Source of the DNA: Cytobacillus sp. S13-E01
GTDB taxonomy: Bacteria > Bacillota > Bacilli > Bacillales > Bacillaceae_L
Assembly: GCF_029193815.1 (NCBI RefSeq)
Contig: NZ_JARFVC010000008.1
Location: 85,175 to 149,174, forward strand
Length of the DNA stretch: 64,000 nt
Reading direction: 5' to 3'
In this document: positions 19,502-28,532 of the stretch, one piece after another
Layout of the letters: each line of letters begins with the position of its first letter
Numbering within the stretch: the first letter of the stretch is position 1
Program-made: the position numbers and the translations under genes
The notes under the pieces: model-generated
Told to the model about the DNA's origin: nothing
What the model saw: the letters and a program-made list of their open reading frames with translations, nothing else
Databases searched by the model: none

Positions 19502-21577
19502 TTGGAAATCATTACAAGTGATCGTTTGAAGAGTACAATAAAATATCTTCGTGCGCTTTTTATTATTGGTCTTATCCTATCAATCTTTTTAATGCTATTT
19601 TTTATCGGTATTTTATCCTATGCAAAAACAAAGGGTGCACCACCGTTAGCAGTTCCACAAACGACGCTATTTTATGCTAGTGATGGATCAATCATTGGTG
19701 AAAGTCACCGTGGTGAAAAGCGCTATTGGGTTCCTTTAACTGATATTGCACCTGCAGTTATAGATGCCACTATATCAATTGAAGATCGAAACTTCTTTTT
19801 GCATAATGGATTTGACTATAAACGGATAGTAGCAGCAGCGCTTGCCGATATAAAAGCGATGGCAAAGGTACAAGGTGCCAGTACCATCACACAACAATAT
19901 GCCCGCAACTTATTTTTAGAGCATGAAAAAACATGGAATCGAAAAATAACAGAGGCACTTTATACAGTAAGATTAGAAATGAACTATAGTAAAAAAGAAA
20001 TCTTGGAAGGTTACCTAAATACGATTTATTATGGCCATGGAGCATATGGTATTGAAGCTGCTTCTAATTTCTATTTTGGAAAGTCTGCAAAGGATTTAAC
20101 ATTATCAGAAGCTAGCATGTTAGCAGGTATCCCTAAGGGACCTAGCCGCTATTCACCATTTATAAATAAAGAGAAAGCAAAAAGTCGTCAATTGGATATC
20201 CTCCAATCGATGGTAACAAACGGCTATATTTCAAAACGGAAAGCTGACGAAGTCTATAACACAAAGCTATCCTTTATAACTAGTGACGATGTAGAGAGAA
20301 ATTATGTCGCTCCCTATTTTCAGGATATTGTAAAAAAAGTACTTCAGTCACAAACAAACATAGAGGATCGTGTAATTGAAATGGGTGGGTTGCGGGTATA
20401 CACAACCCTTGATCCTAAGCTTCAGAAAATCGCTGAAGAGCAAATGAGCAAAGTGATCAATCCTGAGTCAAACATTCAGCTAGGTTTCATAGCAATGAAT
20501 CAGTATACAGGGGAAGTTAAGGCTCTTATAGGCGGAAGAAATTACGAGGATAGTCCATTTAACCGAGTAACTCAAGCGCAAAGGCAGCCTGGTTCAACCT
20601 TCAAGCCATTTCTCTATTACGCAGCCTTAGAGAATGGTTTTACCCCCTCTACTGAACTAAGAAGTGAGGTCACGACATTTCGTTATGATGAGGGCAATAG
20701 CCAATATACACCACAAAATTATAATAATTATTATGCAAATGATCAAATCACACTAGCACAAGCTTTGGCACTTTCTGATAATGTCTATGCTGTAAAAACG
20801 CATGTGTTTATTGGAGAAAACGACCTTGTGAATACCGCAAAGAAACTCGGTATTTCAAGCAAACTAGTAAACGTACCCTCCCTAGCATTAGGAACGTCTA
20901 GTGTTAAGGTCATTGATATGGTTAATGCGTATAGTATTATTGCTAATGGTGGAAAAAAGGTGGAGCCAATCTTCATTAAAAAGGTTGTTGATCATAAGGG
21001 TGATACTATTTATGAAGCCAAATCAGAGAACCAACAAATACTAGATCCAAACCTAGCATTTGTGACGACACATATGATGACAGGAATCTTTGATGAAAAG
21101 CTGAATGATTATACGCGTGTAACTGGTCAAACAATTAATGATAAGCTTACCCGACAATACGCAGGGAAGACAGGTAGTACACAAACAGACAGCTGGATGA
21201 TTGGCTTCTCTCCACAGCTTACTGCTGGTATTTGGACTGGTTATGATCGGGATGAGAAAATAACTCTGACTGCAGAAAAATTATACACAAAACAGATTTG
21301 GGCGAATTTCATGGAAGAAGCCCACAAAGGACTGAATGTACTAGCCTTTAAGCCCCCTGATGGAGTTAAAGGCGTCTATGTAAACCCAGACAATGGAAAA
21401 TTAGCTACCGAATCGTGCCCAGTTTCACGGCTAACCTATTACGTAAAAGGTACTGAACCAACAGAATATTGTACGGACCACCTAGATAATCAAATAACAA
21501 TTGAAGAAGAAGAGCAACCTTTAGAAGATAAGAACAAGGATAAAGGCTGGTTCAAGAGGATATTTGATTGGTTTTAA
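19502..21577 (+). CDS. pbpG: Class A penicillin-binding protein PbpG
   Basis: This 691-residue bifunctional peptidoglycan synthase equals B. subtilis PbpG/YwhE in length. One membrane helix (residues 17-41) is followed by a glycosyltransferase-51 domain (EDRNFFLHNG, then ASTITQQYARN) and a transpeptidase domain with STFKP (active Ser), SDN and KTGST. The C-terminal tail is acidic and Lys-rich. It starts at TTG 19502 with GGAGGTG 7 nt upstream. In B. subtilis pbpG is forespore expressed and helps spore cortex or germ wall formation. Confidence 0.93.
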   Translation: MEIITSDRLKSTIKYLRALFIIGLILSIFLMLFFIGILSYAKTKGAPPLAVPQTTLFYASDGSIIGESHRGEKRYWVPLTDIAPAVIDATISIEDRNFFLHNGFDYKRIVAAALADIKAMAKVQGASTITQQYARNLFLEHEKTWNRKITEALYTVRLEMNYSKKEILEGYLNTIYYGHGAYGIEAASNFYFGKSAKDLTLSEASMLAGIPKGPSRYSPFINKEKAKSRQLDILQSMVTNGYISKRKADEVYNTKLSFITSDDVERNYVAPYFQDIVKKVLQSQTNIEDRVIEMGGLRVYTTLDPKLQKIAEEQMSKVINPESNIQLGFIAMNQYTGEVKALIGGRNYEDSPFNRVTQAQRQPGSTFKPFLYYAALENGFTPSTELRSEVTTFRYDEGNSQYTPQNYNNYYANDQITLAQALALSDNVYAVKTHVFIGENDLVNTAKKLGISSKLVNVPSLALGTSSVKVIDMVNAYSIIANGGKKVEPIFIKKVVDHKGDTIYEAKSENQQILDPNLAFVTTHMMTGIFDEKLNDYTRVTGQTINDKLTRQYAGKTGSTQTDSWMIGFSPQLTAGIWTGYDRDEKITLTAEKLYTKQIWANFMEEAHKGLNVLAFKPPDGVKGVYVNPDNGKLATESCPVSRLTYYVKGTEPTEYCTDHLDNQITIEEEEQPLEDKNKDKGWFKRIFDWF

Positions 21578-21733
21578 TAGACAATAACAAAAAATATTAT
21601 TTGTGATTGGTGCAAAAAAATGAGTCAAAGAAAACAATTGGGAGGTCCTTACAAAAAACTTTTGAATAATGGGGCATAGCAGTTCTTCTTATTTTATTAA
21701 ATTCCAAGTGAATAACTATAGACTGGTTGGCGA

Positions 21734-22600
21734 GGGCATCTGATAGCTCTTTTTGTTACCGTTTTCTATTTTTTTCACGATTTCGGGCATCTGATTGCCC
21801 TTTTGATTACCGTTTTTTATTTTTTTCACGATTTCGGGCATCTGATTGCCCTTTTGATTACCGTTTTTTATTTTTTTCACGTTTTCGGGCATCTGATTGC
21901 TCTTTTGGTTACCGTTTTTTATTTTTTTCACGATTTCGGGCATCTGGTTGCTCTTTTAGTTACCGTTTTGTATTTTTTTCATGATTTCGGGCATCTGATT
22001 GCTCTTTTGATTACCGTTTTCTATTTTTTTCATGATTTCGGGCATCTGATTGCTCTTTTGATTACCGTTTTCTATTTTTTTCATGATTTCGGGCATCTGA
22101 TTGCCCTTTTGATTACCGTTTTCTATTTTTTTCATGATTTCGGGCATCTGATTGCCCTTTTGGTTACCGTTTTCTATTTTTTTCACGATTTCGGGCATCT
22201 GGTTGCTCTTTTTTGTTACCGTTTTCTATTTTTTCACGATTTCGGGCATCTGATTGCTCTTTTGATTACCGTTTTCTATTTTTTTCATGATTTCGGGCAT
22301 CTGATTGCCCTTTTGATTACCGTTTTTTATTTTTTTCACGATTTCGGGCATCTGATTGCCCTTTTGATTACCGTTTTTTATTTTTTTCACGTTTTCGGGC
22401 ATCTGATTGCCCTTTTGATTACCGTTTTCTATTTTTTTCATGATTTCGGGCATCTGATTGCTCTTTTTTGTTACCGTTTTCTATTTTTTCACGATTTCGG
22501 GCATCTGATTGCTCTTTTTGTTACCGTTTTCTATTTTCTGCGTGATTTCGGGCATCTGATTGCTCTTTTTACCGTATTCTATTTCTGATATCATCAAAAA
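21734..22600. repeat. 51-bp tandem array of 17 units (array 1)
   Basis: The motif GGGCATCTG recurs at 21734, 21785, 21836 and so on to 22550, always exactly 51 bp apart. Each unit holds a small hairpin (GGGCA...TGCCC in many units), GATTACCG or GTTACCG, and a T-rich linker. In the units at 22193 and 22448 a +1 change in one T-run is balanced by -1 in another, so the period is kept. Because 51 is divisible by 3, long repeat frames open on both strands. None has a ribosome site; the minus frame is broken by stops. It lies between convergent pbpG and ywhD. Confidence 0.95.
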
Positions 22601-22601
22601 A

Positions 22602-22630
22602 TCCCAGGAGCAATGCTCCTGGGACTTTTT
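22602..22630. terminator. Bidirectional terminator between the array and ywhD
   Basis: The stem TCCCAGGAG/CTCCTGGGA with loop CAATG is flanked by A5 on the left and T5 on the right, so it can serve both directions. Confidence 0.85.
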
Positions 22631-22759
22631 GTGTCCTAGCTTCAGTGAGTGTTAGACACTGTAAATTTAGTTTACTTATTTTATTAAAAAAGCTCAAGTC
22701 CCACACAATTTGTTCACATAAATGTCACAAATTGTTACAAAACTCTAAATTGACACCAA

Positions 22760-23272
22760 CTATTCCTTTACTTCTAATCCTTTTTTCAGTTCATCAGTAG
22801 ACCGATTCCAAATTCCTTCATCATGTTTTTTCAAAAAGGTCGAAAGTAGCTTTTTAGACGGATCATCCATGTGATCAACGATGATTTTTCTTTTTAATGA
22901 TTTATCCATAAAGTTCACATGTTCCGGTAATGATTTATAGCCACGGCGAATTTCTCTATCCACTGTCATTTCACAAGCAGTAACACCTGCATAGTAACCG
23001 CCTTCTTTTGTTCGGTCGATGGTTACCCATACGAGCCAAAACGGTTTTGCATTTGGGAAGCCCTCCTTATTTGGTAAGAACTTAATCCCCTTTTCAACTA
23101 CACTTCTGCCATGCATTGCACCGATATCAACGAATACATCTTCATTTTCGATATCTATAAAAACGGGAGAAATGTTTTCTAAGCTAAGCGCTCCCCCACC
23201 ATATCCACCATGACCATCAGTAGGATCATTCTTGATGATATTAAAACCTATATTTTTTTTCTTTTGTTCCAT
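22760..23272 (-). CDS. ywhD: YwhD family protein
   Basis: This 170-residue conserved Bacillus protein of unknown function is almost the same length as B. subtilis YwhD. It is soluble, with a Gly-rich GHGGYGGGALSLENISPV near residue 20 and WVTIDRTKEGGYYAGVTACEM in the middle. It starts at ATG 23272 with AGGAGGT upstream. It lies in the usual place beside ywhC, and both are on the minus strand. Confidence 0.88.
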   Translation of the reverse strand: MEQKKKNIGFNIIKNDPTDGHGGYGGGALSLENISPVFIDIENEDVFVDIGAMHGRSVVEKGIKFLPNKEGFPNAKPFWLVWVTIDRTKEGGYYAGVTACEMTVDREIRRGYKSLPEHVNFMDKSLKRKIIVDHMDDPSKKLLSTFLKKHDEGIWNRSTDELKKGLEVKE

Positions 23273-23350
23273 GAACTCATACCTCCTACTTTCTTAATTA
23301 CTTTCCCATAATACTAACATATTGTATGAAAAATCTACTTTTGAAATAAC

Positions 23351-24022
23351 TTATAAACCAAAAAGCGGCCTAAAAATCCCTTGTAATATATTAATTACAA
23401 AAGGTATGACCTTGCTAAAGATTGGTTGAATCGTATACTGATCAAGTGGTGTTATGACTAAAATCAGAAAAATGATTATTCCATAACTTTCATATTGTGT
23501 CATTTTTGCTCTAAGGTTAGCTGGTGCTAAGTCCTCTAAAATTCGGTATCCGTCTAGTGGTGGAAATGGCAATAGGTTAAAGACAAATAACAGAACATTT
23601 AAGTACACAAGCATCTCAAAGAACATAATTACTCCATCCTGTACTGTCGGAGTCATTGATCCTAATAGTCCGGTCTTTACAAGTAAAAATAGCAAGCTCA
23701 ATCCAATTGAAGCAACAATTAAGTTACTGATGGGTCCAGCAATTGAAACAAGCACACCCGCTAGCCTTGGACTTTTAAAGAAAAAGCGGTTAACAGGAAC
23801 TGGTCTTGCCCAACCAAACCCAGCAATGAAAATTAGGATCGTACCAATTGGATCTAGGTGGGCTAGAGGTGATAGTGTTAGTCTACCTTGATTTTTAGCT
23901 GTTGGGTCTCCGAATTTATAGGCAACAAAGGCATGGGCGAATTCATGCACAGTGAATGCAATAAGAAGCACTGCAACAACATATGGAATTTGTTCTAATG
24001 GAAAAGCTAAAAATTGTTCCAC
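23351..24022 (-). CDS. ywhC: Site-2-type zinc metalloprotease YwhC
   Basis: This 223-residue integral membrane M50 peptidase has about six hydrophobic segments. The zinc-binding HEFAHAF lies in the first helix pair (residues 26-32), and the second metal ligand motif is NLLPFPPLDGYRI near 165-177. Such proteases cut substrates within the membrane; the substrate here is unknown. It matches B. subtilis YwhC in size and position. It is divergent from ywhB across a gap that contains a strong palindrome (24115). Confidence 0.9.
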   Translation of the reverse strand: MEQFLAFPLEQIPYVVAVLLIAFTVHEFAHAFVAYKFGDPTAKNQGRLTLSPLAHLDPIGTILIFIAGFGWARPVPVNRFFFKSPRLAGVLVSIAGPISNLIVASIGLSLLFLLVKTGLLGSMTPTVQDGVIMFFEMLVYLNVLLFVFNLLPFPPLDGYRILEDLAPANLRAKMTQYESYGIIIFLILVITPLDQYTIQPIFSKVIPFVINILQGIFRPLFGL

Positions 24023-24114
24023 ATTTTTTCCCCTTTAAGTTATTTTTTTCAAAACATTTCATTTTCCTTTATTTCCTATATAGTATCAGTATACAATAAT
24101 GATGTAAGAAATTA

Positions 24115-24143
24115 AAAATACGTTTACTGACCAAACGTATTTT
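24115..24143. promoter_or_regulatory. Palindrome between divergent ywhC and ywhB
   Basis: Eleven-base perfect arms AAAATACGTTT/AAACGTATTTT are separated by 7 nt. No gene transcribes into it from upstream, so a terminator is unlikely. An operator shared by the two divergent promoters is the simplest reading. Confidence 0.5.
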
Positions 24144-24204
24144 TACATAAGGTTTTAAAAAACAATAAACGCCATTAAATGAGGTAAGATAAGGAGAGGT
24201 CAAC

Positions 24205-24390
24205 ATGCCGTACGTTACTGTAAAAATGCTTGAAGGTCGTTCTGAAGAACAGAAAAGAGCGCTAGTTGAAAAAGTAACAGATGCTGTTTCAGAAACAAGC
24301 GGAGCACCAAAAGAAAAAATTACTGTTTTTATTGAAGAGATGTCTAAAAATCATTATGCCGTAGGTGGGAAACGCCTTAGTGATCAATAA
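24205..24390 (+). CDS. ywhB: 4-oxalocrotonate tautomerase family protein YwhB
   Basis: This 61-residue small tautomerase begins with MPYVTVKM, so that Pro becomes the N-terminal catalytic base after Met removal. The C-terminal region EEMSKNHYAVGGK is also typical. B. subtilis YwhB has 62 residues and tautomerises 2-hydroxymuconate in vitro, with unknown physiological substrate. RBS GGAGAGG precedes ATG 24205. A terminator follows at 24403. Confidence 0.92.
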   Translation: MPYVTVKMLEGRSEEQKRALVEKVTDAVSETSGAPKEKITVFIEEMSKNHYAVGGKRLSDQ

Positions 24391-24402
24391 GCAAGTTTTG
24401 GG

Positions 24403-24429
24403 GAAGCCTAGGAAAAGGCTTCTTTTTTT
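24403..24429 (+). terminator. ywhB terminator
   Basis: The stem GAAGCCT/AGGCTTC (24403-24409, 24416-24422) is followed by seven T residues. Confidence 0.88.
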
Positions 24430-24441
24430 CGGATAAATTCA

Positions 24442-24470
24442 TTGCATTTAGTCATTAAAGCGAATATTAT
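24442..24470 (+). promoter_or_regulatory. Sigma-A promoter of the NCS2 permease
   Basis: TTGCAT (24442-24447) and TATTAT (24465-24470) are 17 bp apart, 48 bp before the permease start. No purine riboswitch is visible in the short leader. Confidence 0.7.
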
Positions 24471-24517
24471 AGTAGAGGTGTGTTTAAATCGTTCGTATTT
24501 ATTGGAGGTTTTCTTAA

Positions 24518-25819
24518 ATGTTTAAATTGGCTGAACATCATACAAATGTAAGAACAGAGGTTATTGCTGGTATTACGACATTTCTAACAATGGTTTATAT
24601 CGTTATTGTAAATCCAGTTATTCTCTCAGATGCTGGTGTACCGTTTAATCAAGTTTTCACGGCAACCATTATCGCTACAATTATCGGGACACTATGGATG
24701 TCGTTGTTTGCTAATTATCCAATTGCAATTGCACCAGGAATGGGGCTTAACGCATATTTTGCATATTCCGTTGTAGGTGGGAATGAAAACATTTCCTATC
24801 AGGTTGCATTTTCGGCCGTCTTTCTTGCTGGTATTATATTTGTTATCTTATCACTAACTCCTTTTCGTAAAAAATTAATTGAAGCAATACCGGAGAATTT
24901 AAAGCATGGAATAACAGCTGGTATTGGTTTATTTATTGCATTTATAGGTCTACGTTTAACTGGAATCGTTATAGCACACGAAGCAAATCTAGTAACACTA
25001 GGGGATCTTCGTGATCCTTTAGTTGTCTTAGCCTTGGTTGGACTGGCAGTTACACTTGTCTTAATGTCTCTAAATGTGCACGGCGCTCTTTTTATAGGGA
25101 TGCTGATAACAGGGGGCATTGCATTTTTAACTGGTCAATTAGAATTTAACGAGGGCTTTGTTTCCCTTCCAACTTTATCTGAGGGGTTTATCATTGCAAA
25201 TCCATTCACAGCATTTGGTGATGTCATTCAGTATGGACTATATGCTGTTGTTTTTTCATTCCTATTAGTCACTATTTTTGATACGACAGGAACAATGGTT
25301 GGAGTTGCTCAACAAGCTGGCTTGATGAAAGGCAACAAAATGCCACGCGCTCGCCAAGCTTTGCTTGCTGATTCTGTTGCGACAACGGCTGGAGCTATGT
25401 TTGGTACAAGTCCAACTAGTGCCTATATCGAATCATCTGCTGGTGTTGCTGCTGGTGGAAGGACTGGCTTGACAACATTAACTGTTGCGATTTTATTTGG
25501 AGTTGCAGCTTTCTTCGGCCCTCTTGTAGGGGCAGTTTCAGGGATTTCAGCGATTACAGCACCAGCTCTAATCATTGTAGGGAGCTTAATGATGGGAAGC
25601 ATTGCTCACATCAAGTGGAATGAATTAGACGAAGCATTCCCGGCATTTTTAATTATTTTAAGCATGCCTTTAACATCAAGTATCGCTACTGGTATTGCAT
25701 TAGGGTTCATTTCATATCCATTAATGAAAGTAGTTAAAGGGAAATGGAAAGAAGTTCACCCACTTGTTTATTTATTTGCAGTCTTGTTCTTCTATCAATT
25801 AGTATTTTTACCACATTAA
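24518..25819 (+). CDS. NCS2-family guanine/hypoxanthine-type permease
   Basis: This 433-residue membrane protein with 12-14 hydrophobic segments belongs to the AzgA/PbuG branch of nucleobase permeases. Signature segments include GMGLNAYFAYSVV (residues ~71-85), IFDTTGTMVGVAQQAGLM (~257) and the substrate-site GTSPTSAYIESSAGVAAGGRTGLT (~300; cited by its ends GTSPTSA and GRTGLT). Uptake of guanine, hypoxanthine or adenine by proton symport is likely; the exact base is not determined. ATG 24518 follows GGAGG. Confidence 0.88.
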   Translation: MFKLAEHHTNVRTEVIAGITTFLTMVYIVIVNPVILSDAGVPFNQVFTATIIATIIGTLWMSLFANYPIAIAPGMGLNAYFAYSVVGGNENISYQVAFSAVFLAGIIFVILSLTPFRKKLIEAIPENLKHGITAGIGLFIAFIGLRLTGIVIAHEANLVTLGDLRDPLVVLALVGLAVTLVLMSLNVHGALFIGMLITGGIAFLTGQLEFNEGFVSLPTLSEGFIIANPFTAFGDVIQYGLYAVVFSFLLVTIFDTTGTMVGVAQQAGLMKGNKMPRARQALLADSVATTAGAMFGTSPTSAYIESSAGVAAGGRTGLTTLTVAILFGVAAFFGPLVGAVSGISAITAPALIIVGSLMMGSIAHIKWNELDEAFPAFLIILSMPLTSSIATGIALGFISYPLMKVVKGKWKEVHPLVYLFAVLFFYQLVFLPH

Positions 25820-25821
25820 TA

Positions 25822-25998
25822 AGAAAAGCGAAAGGCGCGCCCGCCTATCGGCGCGTCGATTAAAACCCGCCACGTCCTGTGGCGAACATCGACATCAACA
25901 CATCCTGTGCAAGTCAAGCGTAAGACGGTTTATTCAAGAAGGTGGTTTTTCCTTATTAAAGGGATTGGCTTATGACCACAGGAATGATGGCGCCATAC
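25822..25998 (+). repeat. GC-rich dispersed intergenic element (copy)
   Basis: This copy begins AAGAAAAGCGAAAGGCGCGC, contains CCACGTCCTGTGGCG and ACATCCTGTGCAAGTCAAGC, and ends GATGGCGCC. Around 70 bp of it is nearly identical to the copy at 28238. Members end close to AAAAGCG on one side and often GAGCTAGAC on the other. No ORF is supported. Confidence 0.8.
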
Positions 25999-26040
25999 AA
26001 AAAGGAGTTATTTGCAGCAAAGTGCAAATAACTCCTTTTT
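25999..26040 (+). terminator. Strong hairpin downstream of the permease
   Basis: Perfect 18-bp arms (25999-26016, 26023-26040) with loop GCAAAG end in T5. It looks like an intrinsic terminator and sits directly against the TTTAT that borders the next element. Confidence 0.85.
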
Positions 26041-26043
26041 TAT

Positions 26044-26300
26044 CCCGCATTAACGGGCATTAAATCGCCCACTTTAAAACATAGAGAATACGAAAAAGTT
26101 TAAATGGGGAAACCAAAGGGAATCGTGTTCTACCGAGTGCTTTCTTCTAAAAGAGGAATAGCCCTCGGTAGAACGGGATAGCTAAAGGGATGTTTCAAGT
26201 AAGGCGTAGCCGCACAGGACGTGCGTGCCCCCAGAGTTATAAGGTCAACTAACCCACAAAGTGGGGGATGAACGAAAACCCCCACTAAGGGAAGTTTCCT
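26044..26300. mobile_element. Palindrome-ended element, possible non-autonomous IS200/IS605 relative
   Basis: It is flanked on the left by TTTAT (26039-26043). It starts with hairpin CCCGCATTAACGGGC and ends with GGAAGTTTCCTTT. Inside is an 11-bp complementary pair GTTCTACCGAG/CTCGGTAGAAC (26127-26137, 26164-26174). A second stem lies near GTGGGGGATGAACG/CCCCCAC (26252-26285). It has no transposase. A 42-bp copy with the same ends and the same TTTAT flank is at 53271. Its structured body recalls the guide-RNA-bearing right part of TnpB elements, but that comparison is from memory. Confidence 0.5.
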
Positions 26301-26813
26301 TTATGAACAGATTACTTGTCCTCGGAGCTTTTCGATATAAGCATACGCCTCAGTAATTTCGTCGGCTGTGTACCTTTGCTTACTCTTTAGCGTTTGAATT
26401 TTTTCTGCGACCTCAGCTTTATCGAGATTTTCAAAATAAAGAACGGTCGAGACTAATTCTAGGAAACGCGCATTTTGTTCATTTAAATCCACTATACATT
26501 CCTTTAGTGGAGGCATATCCTCTAATTGGTAGTGACTTAAAAACTGCTCTCCTGTTTCAGTTAATGTGTAACGGTATTGAAAATAGCCACCTTTTTTCTC
26601 TTTAATCTCATCTAAAAAGCCTAAGTTACATAGTTCCTCTACTCGTAATGTTAGTTCCTCAGAATATGGACCATAAAAATGAAAATCATACCTTTCATAA
26701 AAAGGAAAATTTACTTTTTTTGCTATATATATCATTTTCTGAAGCTTTTTTCGACCGATTATTTCCCCAGCCTCCGAAAATGCCTTCATAATTTTTGCGT
26801 GTTCAGTTAACAA
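26301..26813 (-). CDS. ywgA: YwgA family protein
   Basis: This 170-residue conserved protein has unknown function. Its central motif, KKLQKMIYIAKKVNFPFYERYDFHFYGPYS (running from IGRKKLQ to YGPYSEEL), has a winged-helix-like character. The longer frame from ATG 26870 adds 19 residues, including part encoded right at the ywfO stop. TTG 26813 behind GGAGTGACGGGGC gives a length close to B. subtilis YwgA (166) and is preferred. It is directly downstream of ywfO, as in B. subtilis. Its stop lies one base past the palindrome-ended element. Confidence 0.82.
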   Translation of the reverse strand: MLTEHAKIMKAFSEAGEIIGRKKLQKMIYIAKKVNFPFYERYDFHFYGPYSEELTLRVEELCNLGFLDEIKEKKGGYFQYRYTLTETGEQFLSHYQLEDMPPLKECIVDLNEQNARFLELVSTVLYFENLDKAEVAEKIQTLKSKQRYTADEITEAYAYIEKLRGQVICS

Positions 26814-26876
26814 AGCCCCGTCACTCCCATTTAAAAAATCCAATTTGCAAGTTATGTACATTGATTCCATAACTTA

Positions 26877-28181
26877 TTATTCAATCTCAAGTAGTTCTTG
26901 TATTTTTTTCTTTATATTTCGCTTAGTTGATAAATCCTTAATAAAATCTAGAGGAAAGTATAATTTATGGTCAGTCCGTCTTTTACCAGAAATGGCATCG
27001 ACAATGTCAGATTGTCGTGATAATTCACGTAATTCTCCATTTGGCATTTGTAAATGAATTGGCAATCTCTCTTCTTCTTCACCCGGACGATAGAAATCAT
27101 AGGGTAAATCGGAGGAAGAATCAACAACCAAATAATAATCAGGATCGATACCCGCCTTTTTAAATAAGCTTGTAAGCTCCATCAGCTTCATCATTTGCTC
27201 ATTATTTGGACTAAATTCTGCATATTGAAATAAGTTACGGTTAATAAATCGGCGACATAAGTCACTTAAAATAGGGTCAGCTTCTTCCTGCCACGCTTGA
27301 AAATAATATAAAATAATTGATTCATCTAATTTTAAGTAATCTTGTAGGTTAAGTTCATCTTCGAACAACGAGTAAAAATGTATGGGTTGTATTTTAAAAG
27401 AGTAGTATTCTTGGTGAAGTTTTTTAGCTCGATGAAGAATTTTAGTCAAGATCACCTCTGCACTTCTTGTGACAGGGTGGAAATATACTTGCCAGTACAT
27501 TTGGTAACGGCTCATAATGTAGTCCTCTACTGCATGCATGCCACTATTCTTGATGACAACCTGATCCTCCTGTGGGCGCATGACACGTAAGATGCGTTCC
27601 ATATCGAAATGTCCATAGCTAACGCCTGTATAGTACGCGTCTCGTTGTAGATAATCCATGCGATCGGCATCAATTTGACTAGAAATCAAGCTAACGACAA
27701 GCTTATTTTTATAGGTTTTAGCAATGACCTCCGCCACTTTCTTAGGAAATTGACTTCCCATTCTCCTAAGGACTCCATTGACCTCGGTATCACCTACTAG
27801 AATACTCTGAGTAAAATCTTCGTGATCAAGATGAAACACTTTTTCAAATGAATGTGAAAAAGGACCATGGCCTAAGTCATGAAGTAGTGCTGCACAAAGA
27901 CATAATAACCGTTCCTGATTATCCCAATGTGGTTTGTCCTTAAAGCCATCATCAATAATTCTTCGGACAATTTCATACACACCTAATGAATGATTAAATC
28001 TACTATGCTCCGCACCGTGGAACACAAGATAGGTTGTACCAAGCTGACGAATTCGACGAAGTCGTTGGAACTCCGCTGTCGCAATTAGATCCCAAATCAG
28101 CTGATCTTTAACGTGGATGTAACGGTGGACAGGGTCTTTAAATACCTTTTCTTCACTTAATTTTCCATTGGAATTTGTCAT
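26877..28181 (-). CDS. ywfO: HD-domain phosphohydrolase YwfO
   Basis: This 434-residue HD-superfamily protein has metal ligands in HSRFNHSLGVYE, ALLHDLGHGPFSH (His-Asp pair) and QIDADRMDYL, the arrangement of dGTPase/SAMHD1-like triphosphohydrolases. B. subtilis YwfO degrades several nucleotides in vitro, and the physiological substrate is uncertain. ATG 28181 follows GAAGAGG by 8 nt. A start six codons earlier would leave that site inside the gene. It is co-transcribed with ywgA. Confidence 0.92.
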   Translation of the reverse strand: MTNSNGKLSEEKVFKDPVHRYIHVKDQLIWDLIATAEFQRLRRIRQLGTTYLVFHGAEHSRFNHSLGVYEIVRRIIDDGFKDKPHWDNQERLLCLCAALLHDLGHGPFSHSFEKVFHLDHEDFTQSILVGDTEVNGVLRRMGSQFPKKVAEVIAKTYKNKLVVSLISSQIDADRMDYLQRDAYYTGVSYGHFDMERILRVMRPQEDQVVIKNSGMHAVEDYIMSRYQMYWQVYFHPVTRSAEVILTKILHRAKKLHQEYYSFKIQPIHFYSLFEDELNLQDYLKLDESIILYYFQAWQEEADPILSDLCRRFINRNLFQYAEFSPNNEQMMKLMELTSLFKKAGIDPDYYLVVDSSSDLPYDFYRPGEEEERLPIHLQMPNGELRELSRQSDIVDAISGKRRTDHKLYFPLDFIKDLSTKRNIKKKIQELLEIE

Positions 28182-28237
28182 GACTGTAACCTCTTCCATC
28201 TATAGCTTGTTATCTATTATATAGTTTAATGGTAGTA

Positions 28238-28408
28238 AGAAAAGCGCAAGGCGCGTCGATTAAAACCCGCCACGTCCTGTGGCGCACATCGACATCAGCA
28301 CATCCTGTGCAGTCAAGCATAAGACAAGCCGGCTGGAAGGTTGTTCTTTACCTTCCGGACGGATTGGCTTATACCATAGAGCCGATGGCGCTCGGAGCTA
28401 GACACTAA
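28238..28408 (+). repeat. GC-rich dispersed intergenic element (copy)
   Basis: This second long copy starts AAGAAAAGCGCAAGGCGCG and shares CCACGTCCTGTGGCG and ACATCCTGTGC with 25822. It ends GGCGCTCGGAGCTAGACAC. The segment between is partly different (CCGGCTGGAAGG...CCTTCCGG hairpin). Confidence 0.8.
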
Positions 28409-28488
28409 AACTAGGTTCAAATTTTTATGCTTTCTTATCTTTTTTAATAAAACCCATTTTCGAACAAAATTCGCCATCAAATTTTTCA

Positions 28489-28532
28489 ATAAAAAATCAC
28501 CTCTTTTTTGAAATTAAAGGCGATTTTTTAGT
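28489..28532 (-). terminator. Terminator of the DUF1450 gene
   Basis: On the minus strand the stem AAATCGCCT/AGGTGATTT is followed by TTTTATTG. It overlaps the end of the gene's stop region. Confidence 0.7.

Noticed and set aside
21803..22588. A 261-codon open frame through the 51-bp array on the plus strand (and shorter minus-strand frames)
   Set aside because: The frame stays open only because 51 is divisible by three and the unit lacks stops. It begins at a TTG with no ribosome site inside the array, and the minus frame is broken by a stop and by shifted units.
21734..22600. CRISPR array
   Set aside because: Units are almost identical across the full 51 bp, so there are no variable spacers, and no cas genes are present.
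24391..24517. Purine riboswitch before the NCS2 permease
   Set aside because: The leader after the promoter is under 50 nt and lacks the conserved three-way junction motifs.
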